Shown here: positions 11,948 through 24,244 of the stretch, piece by piece | Numbering within the stretch: position 1 is the stretch's first letter | Layout of the letters: each line of letters opens with the position of its first letter | DNA from: Paraspadella gotoi | Taxonomy: Eukaryota > Chaetognatha | Direction of reading: 5' to 3' | Assembly (NCBI GenBank): GCA_051294375.1 | Contig: CM119263.1 | Location: 18,376,628 to 18,440,627 of the forward strand | DNA: 64,000 nucleotides | The notes under the pieces: generated by a model | Told to the model about the DNA's origin: nothing | Seen by the model: the letters and a program-made list of their open reading frames with translations, nothing else | Databases searched by the model: none | Translations under genes and position numbers: made by a program

Positions 11948-14900
11948 CATGACTATGGCTTGCATAGGTGTGTAGTGGTTACAAGGTGGGGGTAGCGAGC
12001 TCGTATGAAATTTGTGCTGCTGCCACGCTTACTATGGCTTCATAGTGGGTAGTGGTTACAGTGTGGGTAAGCCGAGGCTGGTATGAAATTTCTGCTGTCC
12101 ACCTTACTTATGGCTTCATAGTGTAGTGGTTAACAGGTGTAGAGGGGTAGCGAGGCTGTATGAAATTTTCTGCTGTTCCACCTTACTATGGCTTTCATTA
12201 GTGTAGTGCGCTTACAGGTGCGTTAGCGAGCGGCCTTGTATGAAAAATTTTCTGCTGTCCACCTTTACGTATGGCCTTCATAGTGTGAAGTGGTTACAGG
12301 TGGGTGTAGCGGAGGCTCGCTGCTATGAATTTTTCTGCTGTCCACCCTTACATGGCTTCATAGTTGTAGTGGTTACAGGGTGCGGTAGCGAGGCGGGTAT
12401 TGAAATTTTTCTGCTGTCCACCTTACTATGGCTTCATAGGTGTAGTGCGTTACAGGTGTGCGGTGGTTAGGCCGCAGGCTGTATGAAATTTTGCTGCTGT
12501 TTCCACCTTACCTATTGGCCTTCATTAGGTGTTAGTGGTTACAGTTGGGTAGCGAGGCTGTATGAAATTTTCTGCGCCTGTCACCTACCTAGGCTTTCAT
12601 AGTGTAGTGGTTACAGGTGGGCTAGCGAGGCTTATGAAATTTTCTGCTGTCCACCTACTATGGCTCATTAGTGTAGTGGTTACAGCGTGCCCCGGTAGGC
12701 GGAGGCTGTAATGAAACTTTTTCTGCCCCTGCTCCACCTTACCTATGGCTTCAATAGTGTTAGTGGTTACAGCCATGGTAGCGGAGCTTGGGTTATGAAA
12801 TTTCTGCCTGTCCACCCTTACTATGGCTTCATAGTGTAGTGCGTTACAGTGGGTAGCGCAGGCTGTTATGAAATTTTCTGCTGTCCACCTTACTTATGGC
12901 TTCATAGCTGTAGTTGCCGTTACAGGTGCTGGCGGCGGTAGCCTGAGGGCTGGATGAAATTTTCTGCCTGTCCACCTTACTGTATGGCTTCATAGTTGTT
13001 AGGTGGTTACAAAGGTGGGTAGCGTAGGCTGTATGAAATTTTTTCTGCTGTCCTACCTTTACTATGGCCTTCATAGTGTATGTTACAGTGTGGGTAGCGA
13101 GGCTGTATGAAATTTTCGTGCTGTCCACCTTACTATGGCCCTTTCATAGTGTAGTGGTTACAGGGTGCCGGTAGCGAGGCGCTGTATGCAAATTTTCTGC
13201 TGGGGGTCCACCCTTACTATGCATTCATAGTGTTAGTTGGTTACAGGTGGTAGCCCGCAGCGCTGTTATGAAATTTTCTGCCCTGTCCACCTTACCTATG
13301 GCTTCATAGTGGTAGTGGTTACAGGTGGGCGGCAGCGAGGCTGTATGAAATTTTTCTTTTGCTGTCCACCTTCTTATGGGGCCTTTCGATAGTGTAGTGG
13401 TTACAGGTGCAGTAGGCGAGGCTGGGTATGAAATTTTCTGCTGTCCAACCTTACTAATTGGCTCATTTAGTGTTAATGGTTAACAAGACGTGGCTCGGTG
13501 CGAGGCTGTATGAAATTTTTCTGCCCTGTCCACCTTACTCATGGGCTCATCAGTGTAGTGCCCGTTACAGCATGTGGGCGTAGCGAGTGCGCCTGTATTG
13601 AAAACTGTTCTCTGTCCAACCCTTTACTATTTGGCTTTTCATTAGGTGTTTAGTGGTTTTACAGGCTGGAGGTTAGCCCGGAGCCGGTTATGATTTTCTT
13701 GGGCTGGTCCCACCCTTACCTATGCTTCATTAGTGTAGTGCCCGTTACAGGTGGGACGGTAGCGATGGCTGTTATGAAATTTTCTGCTGTCCACCTTACT
13801 ATGGCGTTCAGTAGTGTTAGTTGGTCTTACAGTGCTCCGCGTAGCGGGCGCTGTATGAAAATTTTCTTGCTGTCCACCTTACTATGGCCTTCATTAGTGT
13901 AGTGGTTACAGGTGGGAGGGTAGCGAGGCTGTATTGAAAAATTTTCTTGCTGTTCCACTCTTACTATGGCTTCATCGTGTAGTGGTTACAGGTGCATGGC
14001 GTCGTAGCGAGGGCTGCATGAAATTTTCTGGCTGTCCACCTTACTATGGCTTTCCATTAGTGTTAGTGCCGTTACAGATTGCGTAAGCGAGGGTTGTTAA
14101 TGAAATTTTCTTGCTGTCCCACCTTACTATGGCTTTCCATTTAGGGGTGTAGGTGGCTTTACAAGTCTCTGTGCTGCCGGTTAGGCGAGGCCTGTTATGA
14201 ATTTGGTCTGCTGTCCACCTTACTATGGCTTTCATAGTTGTTAGTGGTTTACCAGTGTGGGTAGCGGAGGCCTGGTATGAAAATTTTCTGCTGTCCACCT
14301 TACTTATGGCTTTCCATAAGTGTAGTGGTTACAGCGTGTGTAGCCGATGGCTGTTATGAAATTTTTTCTGCTGTCCACCTTACTATGGCTTCATTAGGTG
14401 TAGTGGTTACAGGTGGTAGCGCACGGCTGTATGAATTTTCTTGCTGCTCCACCTTACTATGGCTTCCATAGTGTAGTGCTATACAGGTCGATCGTAGCGA
14501 GGCGCTTGTATGAAATTTTCTGGCTGGGGTCCAAACCCTTTACTATGGGCCTTCATAGGGTTGTAGTGCGTTACAGGTGGGGTTATGGGCAAGAGGCTGT
14601 TAAAGAATTTTTTTCCTGGCCTGGTCCCACCATTAACGCTTTGCTTTCCAAGTGTAGTGCGTTACAGGTGGGTTAGCCGGGAGGCCTGGGTATGAAAAAA
14701 TTTTCCATCTGTTCCACCTTACCTATGGCTTCATAGTGTAGGTGGTTACAGGTGGCGGTCAGCGCAGGCCTCGTATGAAATTTTCTGGCTATGTCCACGC
14801 TTACTAGGCTTCATAGTGTAGATGGTTACAGGTGCGGACGCGATGGCTGTTATTGAAATTTTCTGTGCTGTCCACCTTACTATGGCCCTTCATAGTGTTG

Positions 14901-15852
14901 AGTGCGTTACAGGTGGGTAGCGAGGCTGTATGAATTTCTGCTGTCCACCTTACTCATGGCTTCATTAGTGCTAGTTAGTGGTACAGGTGTGGGGTAGCGA
15001 GGCTGTTATGAAATTTTCTTGCTGTCCACCTACTATGGCCTTTCCATAGTGTAGTGGTTACAGGTGGCGGTAGCGAGGCTGTATTGAAATTTTCTGCGTC
15101 CACCTTACTATGCCTTCATAGAGTGTATGTGGTTACAGGTGGGTAGCGGGCTGTATGAAATTTTCTGCTGTCCACCTTACTATGGCCTTCAGTAGTGTAG
15201 TTGGTTACAGTGCTGGGGATAGCTGAGGCTGTATGAAATTTTCTGCTGTCCACCTGACTATGGCCTTCATTAGCTGTAGTGGTTACAGTGTGTGGTTTAG
15301 CGAGGCTGTATTGAAATTTTTCTGCTGTCCACCTTACTTGGCCTTCATAGTGTTATGCTGGTTACAGGTGACGCTGGTTAGCGAGGCCTGTATGAAAGTG
15401 TTTCTGCTGTCACACCTTACTATGGCTTTTCATAGGCTGTAGTGGTTACAGCGTGGTAGCGAGGCTGTATGAATTTCTGCTGTCCACCTTACTATGGCCC
15501 TTCATAGCCTGTAGTGGCTTACAGGTGGGTAGCGAGGCCTGTATGAAATTTTCTGCTGTCCACCTGTACTATGGCTTCATAGTTGTAAGGTGCGTTACAG
15601 GCTGGTAGCGAGCGGCTCGTATTGAAGATTTTTCTGCTGTTCCACCTACTTATGGGTAGGGCCTTTCATAGATGTAGTGGGATTACAGGTGGGTAGGACC
15701 GAAGGCTGTATTGGCAAATTTTTTCTGACTGTCCACGCTTATATTGGCTTCATAGCTGTTAGTGTTGCGCTACAGGTGTGTGAGAGGTAGCGAGGCTGTA
15801 GGTTGCACAATTATTCTGCTTGGGTCGGACCTTACTATGCGCTTTCATAGTT
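11948..15852 (+). repeat. ~70-bp satellite array, roughly 50 units
   Basis: A unit of about 70 bp is repeated head to tail for 3.9 kb. Each unit carries, in order, GTAGCGAGGCTGTATGAAA, TTTTCTGCTGTCCACC, TTACTATGGCTTCATAG and TGTAGTGGTTACAGG. Two internal features recur. ACTATG-GCTT-CATAGT is a perfect 6-bp stem with a 4-nt loop, and flanking CCAC/GTGG extends it as an interrupted hairpin. TAGTGTAGTGGTTA resembles the A-box region of metazoan tRNA-Val genes, but no B box follows. Units vary mainly by single-base insertions and doublings, which looks like sequencing error. The short open frames inside it are not genes. Confidence 0.93.
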
Positions 15853-17592
<1,740 letters not shown>

Positions 17593-17822
17593 CTTTAAAT
17601 TTTTTTTGTTTCAAAACATTAAAACGGTTTAAATTAACGACAAAAATCATTTTTTCGATGCTAGAAAAACATAAAAAAAAAAGGTTTAAAAACGAACAAA
17701 TAATGTGAGAGTAAGATTTAAAAGAAAACTCAAGTTTGACGAACGAGGTCGTGGCGTCAAACTAATTCACCTCCGCAAAAATCGAATCGACACCTAAGAG
17801 GGACAACTTGGTAGAGCTCACG

Positions 17823-17880
<58 letters not shown>

Positions 17881-17983
17881 ACTCTCTCTCTCTCTTTATC
17901 AATATGGATGTTTGCCTGGAAGACTCTTTGCGTGACGGATCGGCCGAGGGAGTTCCCTGCGACCGCGGGTGAAAGATGGAAAC

Positions 17984-18023
<40 letters not shown>

Positions 18024-18547
18024 CCCCAATAGATGTCGGAGGGAGAAATGAGTGATTGTAGCCCTCACGGTCGAATCTGTCGTCATTTTGAGTCCGCCTG
18101 AGATACGATCCCCGGTTTTGATCACTTATCATGCGAGGAGAAAGGGCACGGACGGAGCCATGTACGTGGCGTCTCTATGTCTGTTGATTAGTCCCTGCGT
18201 TAGTCGAGGCGTTGGTTTTGTGATATTGTTAAAGGAAGAAATAAAGTAGATATCAAACAAACCAAAAGATATTAAATGATTGTGATATCTTACATGTACG
18301 CAGTAAACGAACTAATGCCAAGAATTCTGTAAATGAGATTTTTTTCTTTTATCAAAAAAGAAACTTTAGCCCGAACAAAAAACTCATTCGTTACGCGAAT
18401 TTCGTAAATAAAAATGTTGTGCCAACCTTTCCACCCGCTGCCCATTGATCACCGACGGGCATCGCATCGTCGACGAGATATTTGACCAAAATGGAGAAGG
18501 GAGGTCGTCGCCTTCGCCTTTGCCCCCAACGCATTCAAAATATTCGC
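17593..18547. other. Single-copy DNA with CT and GA tracts
   Basis: Contains a CT tract at 17820-17896 and a GA tract at 17988-18021, with about 90 bp of mixed sequence between them. I see no convincing gene. A minus-strand frame at 18384-18562 has mixed composition but no ATG of its own. Confidence 0.5.
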
Positions 18548-18595
18548 CATCTTTTTTTTTTCTCAAGGGTCAATCTCGAACGTCATCGTTAAAAT

Positions 18596-18925
18596 ATGAA
18601 GGCTCTTAAAATCTCGGTGCCCGACCGAAAAAAAAAGCCCTTACCCTCGTTCCCCGCAAAGCCTCACCACCGCTCGTCCCCTCGAGACCTTACCCCATTA
18701 CCCGCCCGCCTCCGAAACCCCTCCGCAGTCGTGACCGTTTCGTCGTCCCCCAGAAAACCCGGTCGCCTTTTTGGACGTCAAGAAAATTTCGCGGGCCTCC
18801 AAAAAAATATGGAACATTTTCGTGAGTCGACGAAGCGAAGCGAGAATGAGGGAACGGGGCGAGAATTGGTGAACAGACGGGGAGTGAGGAGATGTGAGAA
18901 CGGGGGCGGGGAATTGGTGATTTGA
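18596..18925 (+). CDS. Candidate ORF, basic Pro/Arg/Lys-rich, 109 aa, unknown
   Basis: I do not recognise this protein. The frame opens with an ATG at 18596 that has A at -3. The first 75 codons have varied composition, with Lys/Arg/Pro/Ser-rich segments such as RKKKPLPSF and SSPRKPGRLFGRQ and many C- or G-ending codons, unlike the microsatellite frames around it. From about residue 80 the frame runs into the purine-rich minisatellite at 18850, so the C-terminus is repeat-encoded. It could be a first exon, with splicing before the repeat, or a chance frame in CpG-rich DNA. No signal peptide or membrane segment is visible. Confidence 0.22.
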   Translation: MKALKISVPDRKKKPLPSFPAKPHHRSSPRDLTPLPARLRNPSAVVTVSSSPRKPGRLFGRQENFAGLQKNMEHFRESTKRSENEGTGRELVNRRGVRRCENGGGELVI

Positions 18926-19140
18926 TAAGGAGAGAAGAGATGGGAGAACGGGATTGGAATCGGGGAATAGATGGGTAATAAACGAGATGGTAGAAAGGTA
19001 CCGGGATTGGTGAACAGATGGGGAGAGAAAAGATGGGAGAACGGGACGGGAATTGGTGAACATACAGGGAGAGAGGACAGGAAAGAACGGGGACTAGAAT
19101 AGGTGAACAGATGGGAAGTGAAGAGATGGGAGAACGAAAT
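18850..19140 (+). repeat. Purine-rich ~45-50-bp minisatellite
   Basis: About five to six diverged units share AATTGGTGAACAGAYGGGGA followed by GWGARGAGATGGGAGAACGGG. GGTGAACAGA starts near 18867, 19009 and 19101, with decayed forms in between. The plus strand is almost entirely purine apart from the TTGGT motif in each unit. Confidence 0.85.
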
Positions 19141-20442
19141 AAGAGAACAGTAAAATTATGTGAGAAATACGGATTGAAGAGAAAAGTTGAGAAGAGCAGA
19201 TGGATAATCTTTTAAGAAGCATGTGGACGGGAACGAAATGGTTAATGGGACTGGGAACACTGGGTGCTGAATGAAATGGAAGAATATAGAAAGGAAATCG
19301 AGATAATATAAAGTGAAAGGTTGAATTGGAACTTGAAGTGAGGAATGTGGAAAGCGAAAAAAACTTCATAAAATTAAACTAATTTTAATAAACATAAAAG
19401 ACGATAGAAATGAGGGTTCAAGGATTTATAAAGAGATAAGATTACAAAACGAAACAAAAATAAACTAACAAGAAGTAAAAAAAAAAAAAAAAATCAGAAG
19501 AACGACTAAAAAAAATACGACGTTGACAATTACATTGGATTATGGACATGTGAATTAGTGAATTTGTGAATTTGTGTAGTCAACGCAGAAACTTAACTTT
19601 TGTTGTTTTGTCGAATAAAAATCTCCGTCGTTCATCTTGATTCCCTCGTCGAAAACGTCTTCCTCGTTTTCTTCGTCGTCGTCGTCGTTGTCGTCGTCGT
19701 CGTCGTCATCGTCGTTACCGCGATCGTCGTCGTCTTCCTGGTCGTCGTCGTCTTCCTGGTCGTCGTCGGTTTATCTTCCATTTTATTTTCCACCTTCTCG
19801 TTGGTCTCAATTTTCCACCTCATTTGATGGCGATCTTTCTTTGCCCCTCACAAACGCAGAAGCTTCGTCTGACGTTCTCTCTCTTTCTCTCTCTCCTCTC
19901 TTCTCTCTCTCTCCTCTCTCTAGTCTCTCTCTCCCTCCCTCTCTCTTCTCTCTCGTCTCTCCTCTCGTCTCTTCTCATCGTCACTCTCTACTCTCTCTTT
20001 CTCTCTCTTTCTCTCTCTCTCTCTCTCCCTATCACAATTCTTCGTCTCACTTTTTTTTTCGTTGGCTCACGCTAAAATTTGACGACTCATTGGACGCAAG
20101 ATCAAAAGAAAAAAGGGGGCGTTGGAGCGGAAAGAAGGGAAGAAGATCAAAAGAAAAAAAGGAAATAAAAATTATCAAAAAAAGAAACAAAAAAAGAAAG
20201 ACAAAAGATACATAGTCGAGACGAAAAATTGAAAGCTCAAATCGTTCAAACGAAAGCGATATTTCACTTAATTAACGTAAATAATTTTTCAAGAAAGATA
20301 TATCTGCCAAAAGTGGCAATGAGAAAGAAAGAATTTGGAAATTATTTGGTTTTTAGTTATCACTGTCTTTGAAGTACCTAAATTTTTTTTACTGGAGCAA
20401 CAGGCAACTGCTGAGGTTTAACATCCCTCAGAAACCTTAGGC
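19141..20442. other. AT-rich DNA with TCG and CT tracts, no recognised gene
   Basis: Holds a TCG-rich block at 19674-19768 and an interrupted CT tract at 19870-20030. Both create low-complexity frames (poly-Ser, poly-Val, poly-Thr, Ser/Leu) that I do not call. The rest is AT-rich. Confidence 0.6.
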
Positions 20443-20637
20443 TTAGGAGGCAACTTGGAAAAACTTAAATGTTAAGTCCATAATTGAGATCCAGGTCCCC
20501 CAAAAAAATACTACATAGTAGAGAACACGAGCCAGCTTGATTCCAAAGAATAGACTTAACCCTTTCGTCCGCGCAGCCGTCTTATTTTCTCCAATTCTTC
20601 TCCGGTTTTTGAAACCGTCCTTTCTCAGTATTTCCAT
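20443..20637 (-). CDS. Candidate small ORF with one hydrophobic segment, 64 aa
   Basis: I do not recognise it. The frame starts at a true ATG (20637-20635) with G at -3 and G at +4. The N-terminal half is basic and polar (EILRKDGFKNRRRIG...). The C-terminal half has a hydrophobic stretch, about residues 38-58, centred on VLYYVVFFWGTWISIMD, compatible with one membrane span. The surrounding DNA is not microsatellite, so composition bias does not explain the frame. It could be a chance frame; there is no supporting neighbour or splice evidence. Confidence 0.18.
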   Translation of the reverse strand: MEILRKDGFKNRRRIGENKTAARTKGLSLFFGIKLARVLYYVVFFWGTWISIMDLTFKFFQVAS

Positions 20638-21039
20638 CTCTCCATCGCAGTCGCCAGCGTCGTTTCCAATTTATATCATGAGCACGCATCATTGTCAGAT
20701 TTCCGACGAATAAAAAATACAGAGATTTTTTTTCTCTCTCTCGTTTTTTTCTCCATTTTTATTCTAGCTTCCCTCTTCAAAAAAAAATAATTCCATTTTC
20801 TCTTTTCCTACTTTTTTTTTTCCCTTATCCATCTCTTTTGTGTCCTGGTTGAGGAAAAAAGTGGTCACAGCATGGGCAAAGTTTGGCATTTTGGCTTCTC
20901 TGCAACGCGACGGGTTCGGGAGGGCGAGGATTTGGGGACGTTGGGGAGTGTTGAGGGATTTGAGGGAGGGGGGGCGGTGGTGGCTGAGTCGAAACAAGTT
21001 GGAGGTCAAAGAATGGAGAGAAAGGTCGGGATTTTCTGG

Positions 21040-21056
21040 GTATGAGAGAGAGAGAG

Positions 21057-21126
<70 letters not shown>
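21040..21126. repeat. (GA)n interrupted microsatellite
   Basis: GA with GGA/AGA interruptions. It forms the Arg/Glu tail of the frame at 20840-21355, which I do not call a gene. Confidence 0.95.
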
Positions 21127-21131
<5 letters not shown>

Positions 21132-21201
21132 TCTTTAACCTCTGGAATCAAGGGAACTTCCCTTTTGCGCATACGATGTCAATGAAAAGGTTAAGTAAAA
21201 T

Positions 21202-21292
21202 GTTTTTTATTAACATAATAAGTACGTTATTAAAATTTGTGAAATTCACTTTCACAAATTTTAATAACGTACTTATTATGTTAATAAAAAAC
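21202..21292. repeat. Perfect 43-bp inverted repeat, 5-nt spacer
   Basis: The left arm, 21202-21244, begins GTTTTTTATTAACATAATAA. The right arm, 21250-21292, is its exact reverse complement. The spacer is TTCAC at 21245-21249. The next outer pair (T/T) does not match, so the arms are exactly 43 bp. A transcript would form an uninterrupted 43-bp hairpin. No other copy is in this window, and no typical terminal dinucleotides or target duplication are evident. Confidence 0.97.
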
Positions 21293-21298
21293 TTTGAC

Positions 21299-21512
21299 TC
21301 ATGCTTCACTTTCACTTCCAAATCGTTGTTTTGTTTTTCTAAATGTAGGACTTGAAAAGTGTTTTATATTGAAAGTTGAATCTCCACGACGAGGCTTTTC
21401 GTTGAAGCAGGAATCCGAATAATAGGCGGGTGAAAAAGAGGCGGGCCGATAGGACGCGGAGACGGAATCAACAATCGATGCGGCGGTGTTAGAAATCCAA
21501 TCTTTTGTTCTA
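21299..21512 (-). CDS. Exon-like open frame, unknown
   Basis: This minus-strand frame reads about 70 residues of mixed composition, including KDWISNTAASIVDSV, RPASFSPAYYSDSC and KQRFGSESEA before a stop, with many pyrimidine-ending codons. It lacks an ATG. A GATTAG just upstream on the minus strand could serve as a 3' splice site, which would make it a terminal exon. A second open frame overlaps it in another phase (Pro/Ile-rich), so coding is not certain in either. It ends seven bases from the perfect 43-bp inverted repeat. Confidence 0.13.
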
Positions 21513-22537
21513 ATCCCCCACAAGCCTTAAAGGTTTTCGAAGGTGAGCGTCGAAACGAAAAAAAAGAAAGATTAATCCAAAACAAATCGTTAAAAAAGGA
21601 AAAAAAGGCTGTTTTGTCGAGCGAAGAAAGAGGACGAAAAGACGGAGAAAGGAAAGCGGAAAAAGGATTGAGAGAAAGGTGGGACAAAAACAAATGTTCG
21701 TTTACGTAGTAAAAACTAGGTGAGTTAGAGAAGTGAGACAGAACAGTTTGACGAACGAAAGAGAATATATATACGATTTAAACGTTCTGAAAGTTGAAAA
21801 ACCCCATAACCCAATAAACATTAGATAATCAAAATTACAAACAATCTAGTTAAAAAATCGATTGAAAAATAAAACAAGCCCCGGGTTTTTCACGATTCAA
21901 CAGCCGAGTCTGATTAAAGTCCCGAACTTCGTTTTTATTTCTCTCTAATTTTTAACTCTCTCTTCTTCTCTTCTGCCAATTCATTCACCGACTTTCTTCA
22001 TTTAAGAACTTTCTCGAATGTTCTCTTGACTTTGAGTTTCGTTGTCGCTAATGAAGAAAGTCGCTTTCTCAAGACAAAAGCGCAACTTGAAAGAGTTAAT
22101 CGAAGAAAAACTTTAATTTCACAGCTGAACACTTTACACTGTCAATCCATAAAATGATCCAATTTTAAAATTTAAAAATTTTTAAAATTCCTCCGATTCA
22201 TTTGCATTTTGCTTTTTGAACAAAAAAAAAAAATTATCTCCGCCTTCCGCTCATTATTTTTTTTCTTTCTTTTTTGGGCCGGAGAATTGGAAAACAGAAT
22301 CCCGGCGGGGAGATGGCTGGGGACGTCGCTTCATTAACGAAAAACGCGAGGAGAACCAATCGCAGAACGTCTTTTTGTCCTTCCAGCCAATGAGAGCGCA
22401 GCTAAACGTTCTAGCGGCTTAATTGCCAAGAATAAGCAAAGAAAGTTGTAGCTTTGCTCTCTTACGGAGGGAAAATATTGTAACGAGTTTTGTAAAAATA
22501 GTAAAAAGAGGAAAGAGGCAAGAGAAATCCTTGAAAA

Positions 22538-22586
22538 ATTTTCGTCGAACAATCCAAATATTATATTTGTATTGTTCGACGAAAAT
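22538..22586. repeat. 49-bp near-perfect palindrome
   Basis: The 24-bp arms at 22538-22561 and 22563-22586 begin and end with ATTTTCGTCGAACAAT and its complement. There is a single mismatch and a one-base centre. I see no second copy in the window. Confidence 0.95.
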
Positions 22587-22670
22587 CCATACATACTTAC
22601 CACAATGATCTAATCTAGAATTTTTTAGGCAATGCTTAGTGAAATCAGGCCGTATTTTGAAGCAAAAAAA

Positions 22671-22806
22671 AGAGGGGGGGGGCTCCGAGGTCGAAAAACC
22701 GCGAGATTAAAAAGCGGAGAATCGTAAAAAGAGAGAGAGAACACGGAGGCGGGGGGGGTGGGGGCGGGGTGGGGGGGAGACAGAGGGGGTGGGGCGGGAC
22801 GGGGGA
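22671..22806 (+). other. G-rich tract with quadruplex-forming potential
   Basis: The plus strand has many runs of 3-8 G separated by one to a few bases, densest at 22750-22806. Each of several overlapping windows has four or more G-runs with short loops. Unlike the G-homopolymer patch at 7380, the sequence around it looks clean. No gene association is visible. Confidence 0.7.
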
Positions 22807-23212
22807 AAAGAAAATTTGTCCTCGACTTGAAGAACAACGAAAAATCAAGAGGAAACTTGAAAAGGATTTAAAAAAAGAAAAAAAAATTCGGGAGAAGGCG
22901 GTTTGTAAACCATCCATTTTTAGAACTAGAAACAAGAAACCGGCGCAATAAAGAAAATTGTGTCCCTTATTGGGTACAACGCACGAACAATTTTTCTTGA
23001 AGGCTAATATAATTGCATTACAATCAAATAAGAAACTCTTGTTTGGGTATTTGGACGATAGAAAAACAAAAAAGTTGGCATGAGAAAGAAAATTGGTTGT
23101 AGAAAAAAATTTAGGAGCATGCAACACAAATAAAACGACAACAACGAGAAGAAATAAAGTTGCGCGAAAATTTTTGACGTCAACGTAGATGAAACGCTCC
23201 ACTCGTCAAAAA

Positions 23213-23248
<36 letters not shown>

Positions 23249-24012
23249 TAATCGACGAAGTCAGAAACGTCAGAGTTGATGAAATTCGATATTTGTTTTA
23301 CGTCGATGAACGGCGATGGAGGTCGCTAGGGTCTGGATTCAGAAAATGCCCCAAATGCGGGTAGAGTCTCGGAAATGCGAGAGACGCCTCCGGAGAAGGA
23401 GATGTAACAGAAAAGGAGTCAGGCACGACTTGTGGCGTCATGGGAATAACGCGGGAAAATGACCGGGTATTAAATTCGGTTTGGTTTGAAAAGCTCGAAA
23501 TAAATTGGTATTTTTATAAACTATGTTTCGATCGGTTCGATCAATGAAACAAAATTAAACTTTTCCTAATCCTTAATCACTAACTCCAACCCCTTACCCT
23601 GAATGAAAAATCCCTAAATATAATCCTTAATTATAATCACTAATCTCTGACCCTAATCCTTAGCCCAATCCCAAACCTGATCCCTATCCCTAACCTCAAA
23701 CTTAACCATTAAAACATCAAAGGTGGAATCTAAACCAAGGAATCGAATCGGATTCTTATCGGAATCAAACCGTATCAGAGACTCGGATGAAATCAACCAA
23801 GAATTCACTGATTGGACGAATCACCTCCGGAATCAACCAATGAGAAGAGGGGCTTTATGCCAAATTTAGGATGAAATGTGGAAAATGTGGCCCCTTAATG
23901 GGCTTCAATGGGAACGTTATCAAAAATCCTTAAAAAATGATTATTGAGAATAATTCTGATGAGGATGATTACTCAATTTGGCTTTGAATTATATCAGTAA
24001 TGAAGGGCGACA
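22807..24012. other. Single-copy DNA with a TCG tract, no recognised gene
   Basis: Holds a (TCG)n run at 23213-23247 and an AT-rich region. The stretch 23575-23710 is rich in CCTAA/CCCTAA-like words without a fixed period. No convincing coding frame. Confidence 0.6.
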
Positions 24013-24025
24013 TTAACCATCGTCA

Positions 24026-24244
24026 ATGGCGAATAAGATCTGGAGCAAAGGTCTTAAAAATACGAGCATAAAAGATAAAACACCGGCGCACGAAATTTCC
24101 CCGGTGGCTACGAGTTATGGGTTCATCACTGCCACAGGGCTGGTTTTGTGTGTTCTTCCTTGGTTTGTTACTTATTTATCGTTAAAAAAAATAAATTGCA
24201 ACTGTATTCTCTGCGATAAGCTAAGCGCGTTATTGCAAACATAA
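24026..24244 (+). CDS. Candidate 72-aa ORF with a hydrophobic segment, unknown
   Basis: I do not recognise it. It starts at a true ATG (context CAATGG) and ends at a stop after 72 residues. Residues 1-30 are polar and Lys-rich. Residues about 31-53 form a hydrophobic stretch (FITATGLVLCVLPWFVTYLS) that could span a membrane, followed by a Cys-containing tail (NCNCILCDK). The composition is not explained by a repeat. The 20 bases around the ATG resemble a motif at 7001-7020. It could be a real micro-protein, a first exon, or chance. Confidence 0.25.
   Translation: MANKIWSKGLKNTSIKDKTPAHEISPVATSYGFITATGLVLCVLPWFVTYLSLKKINCNCILCDKLSALLQT

Noticed and set aside
11948-15852. Hammerhead ribozyme in the satellite unit
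   Set aside because: CTGTATGAAA resembles the CUGANGA core but has an extra base, and the second GAAA box and stem order do not fit.
11948-15852. CRISPR array
   Set aside because: The repeats are head-to-tail without unique spacers, and the sequence is eukaryotic.
18085-18160. tRNA B-box-like GGGATCGTATCTC on the minus strand
   Set aside because: Only a partial B-box match, and no A box at the right distance.
23575-23710. CCCTAA/CCTAA-rich stretch resembling telomeric repeat
   Set aside because: The words are irregularly spaced and interrupted. There is no fixed six-base period, so it is not a telomere or interstitial telomeric array.
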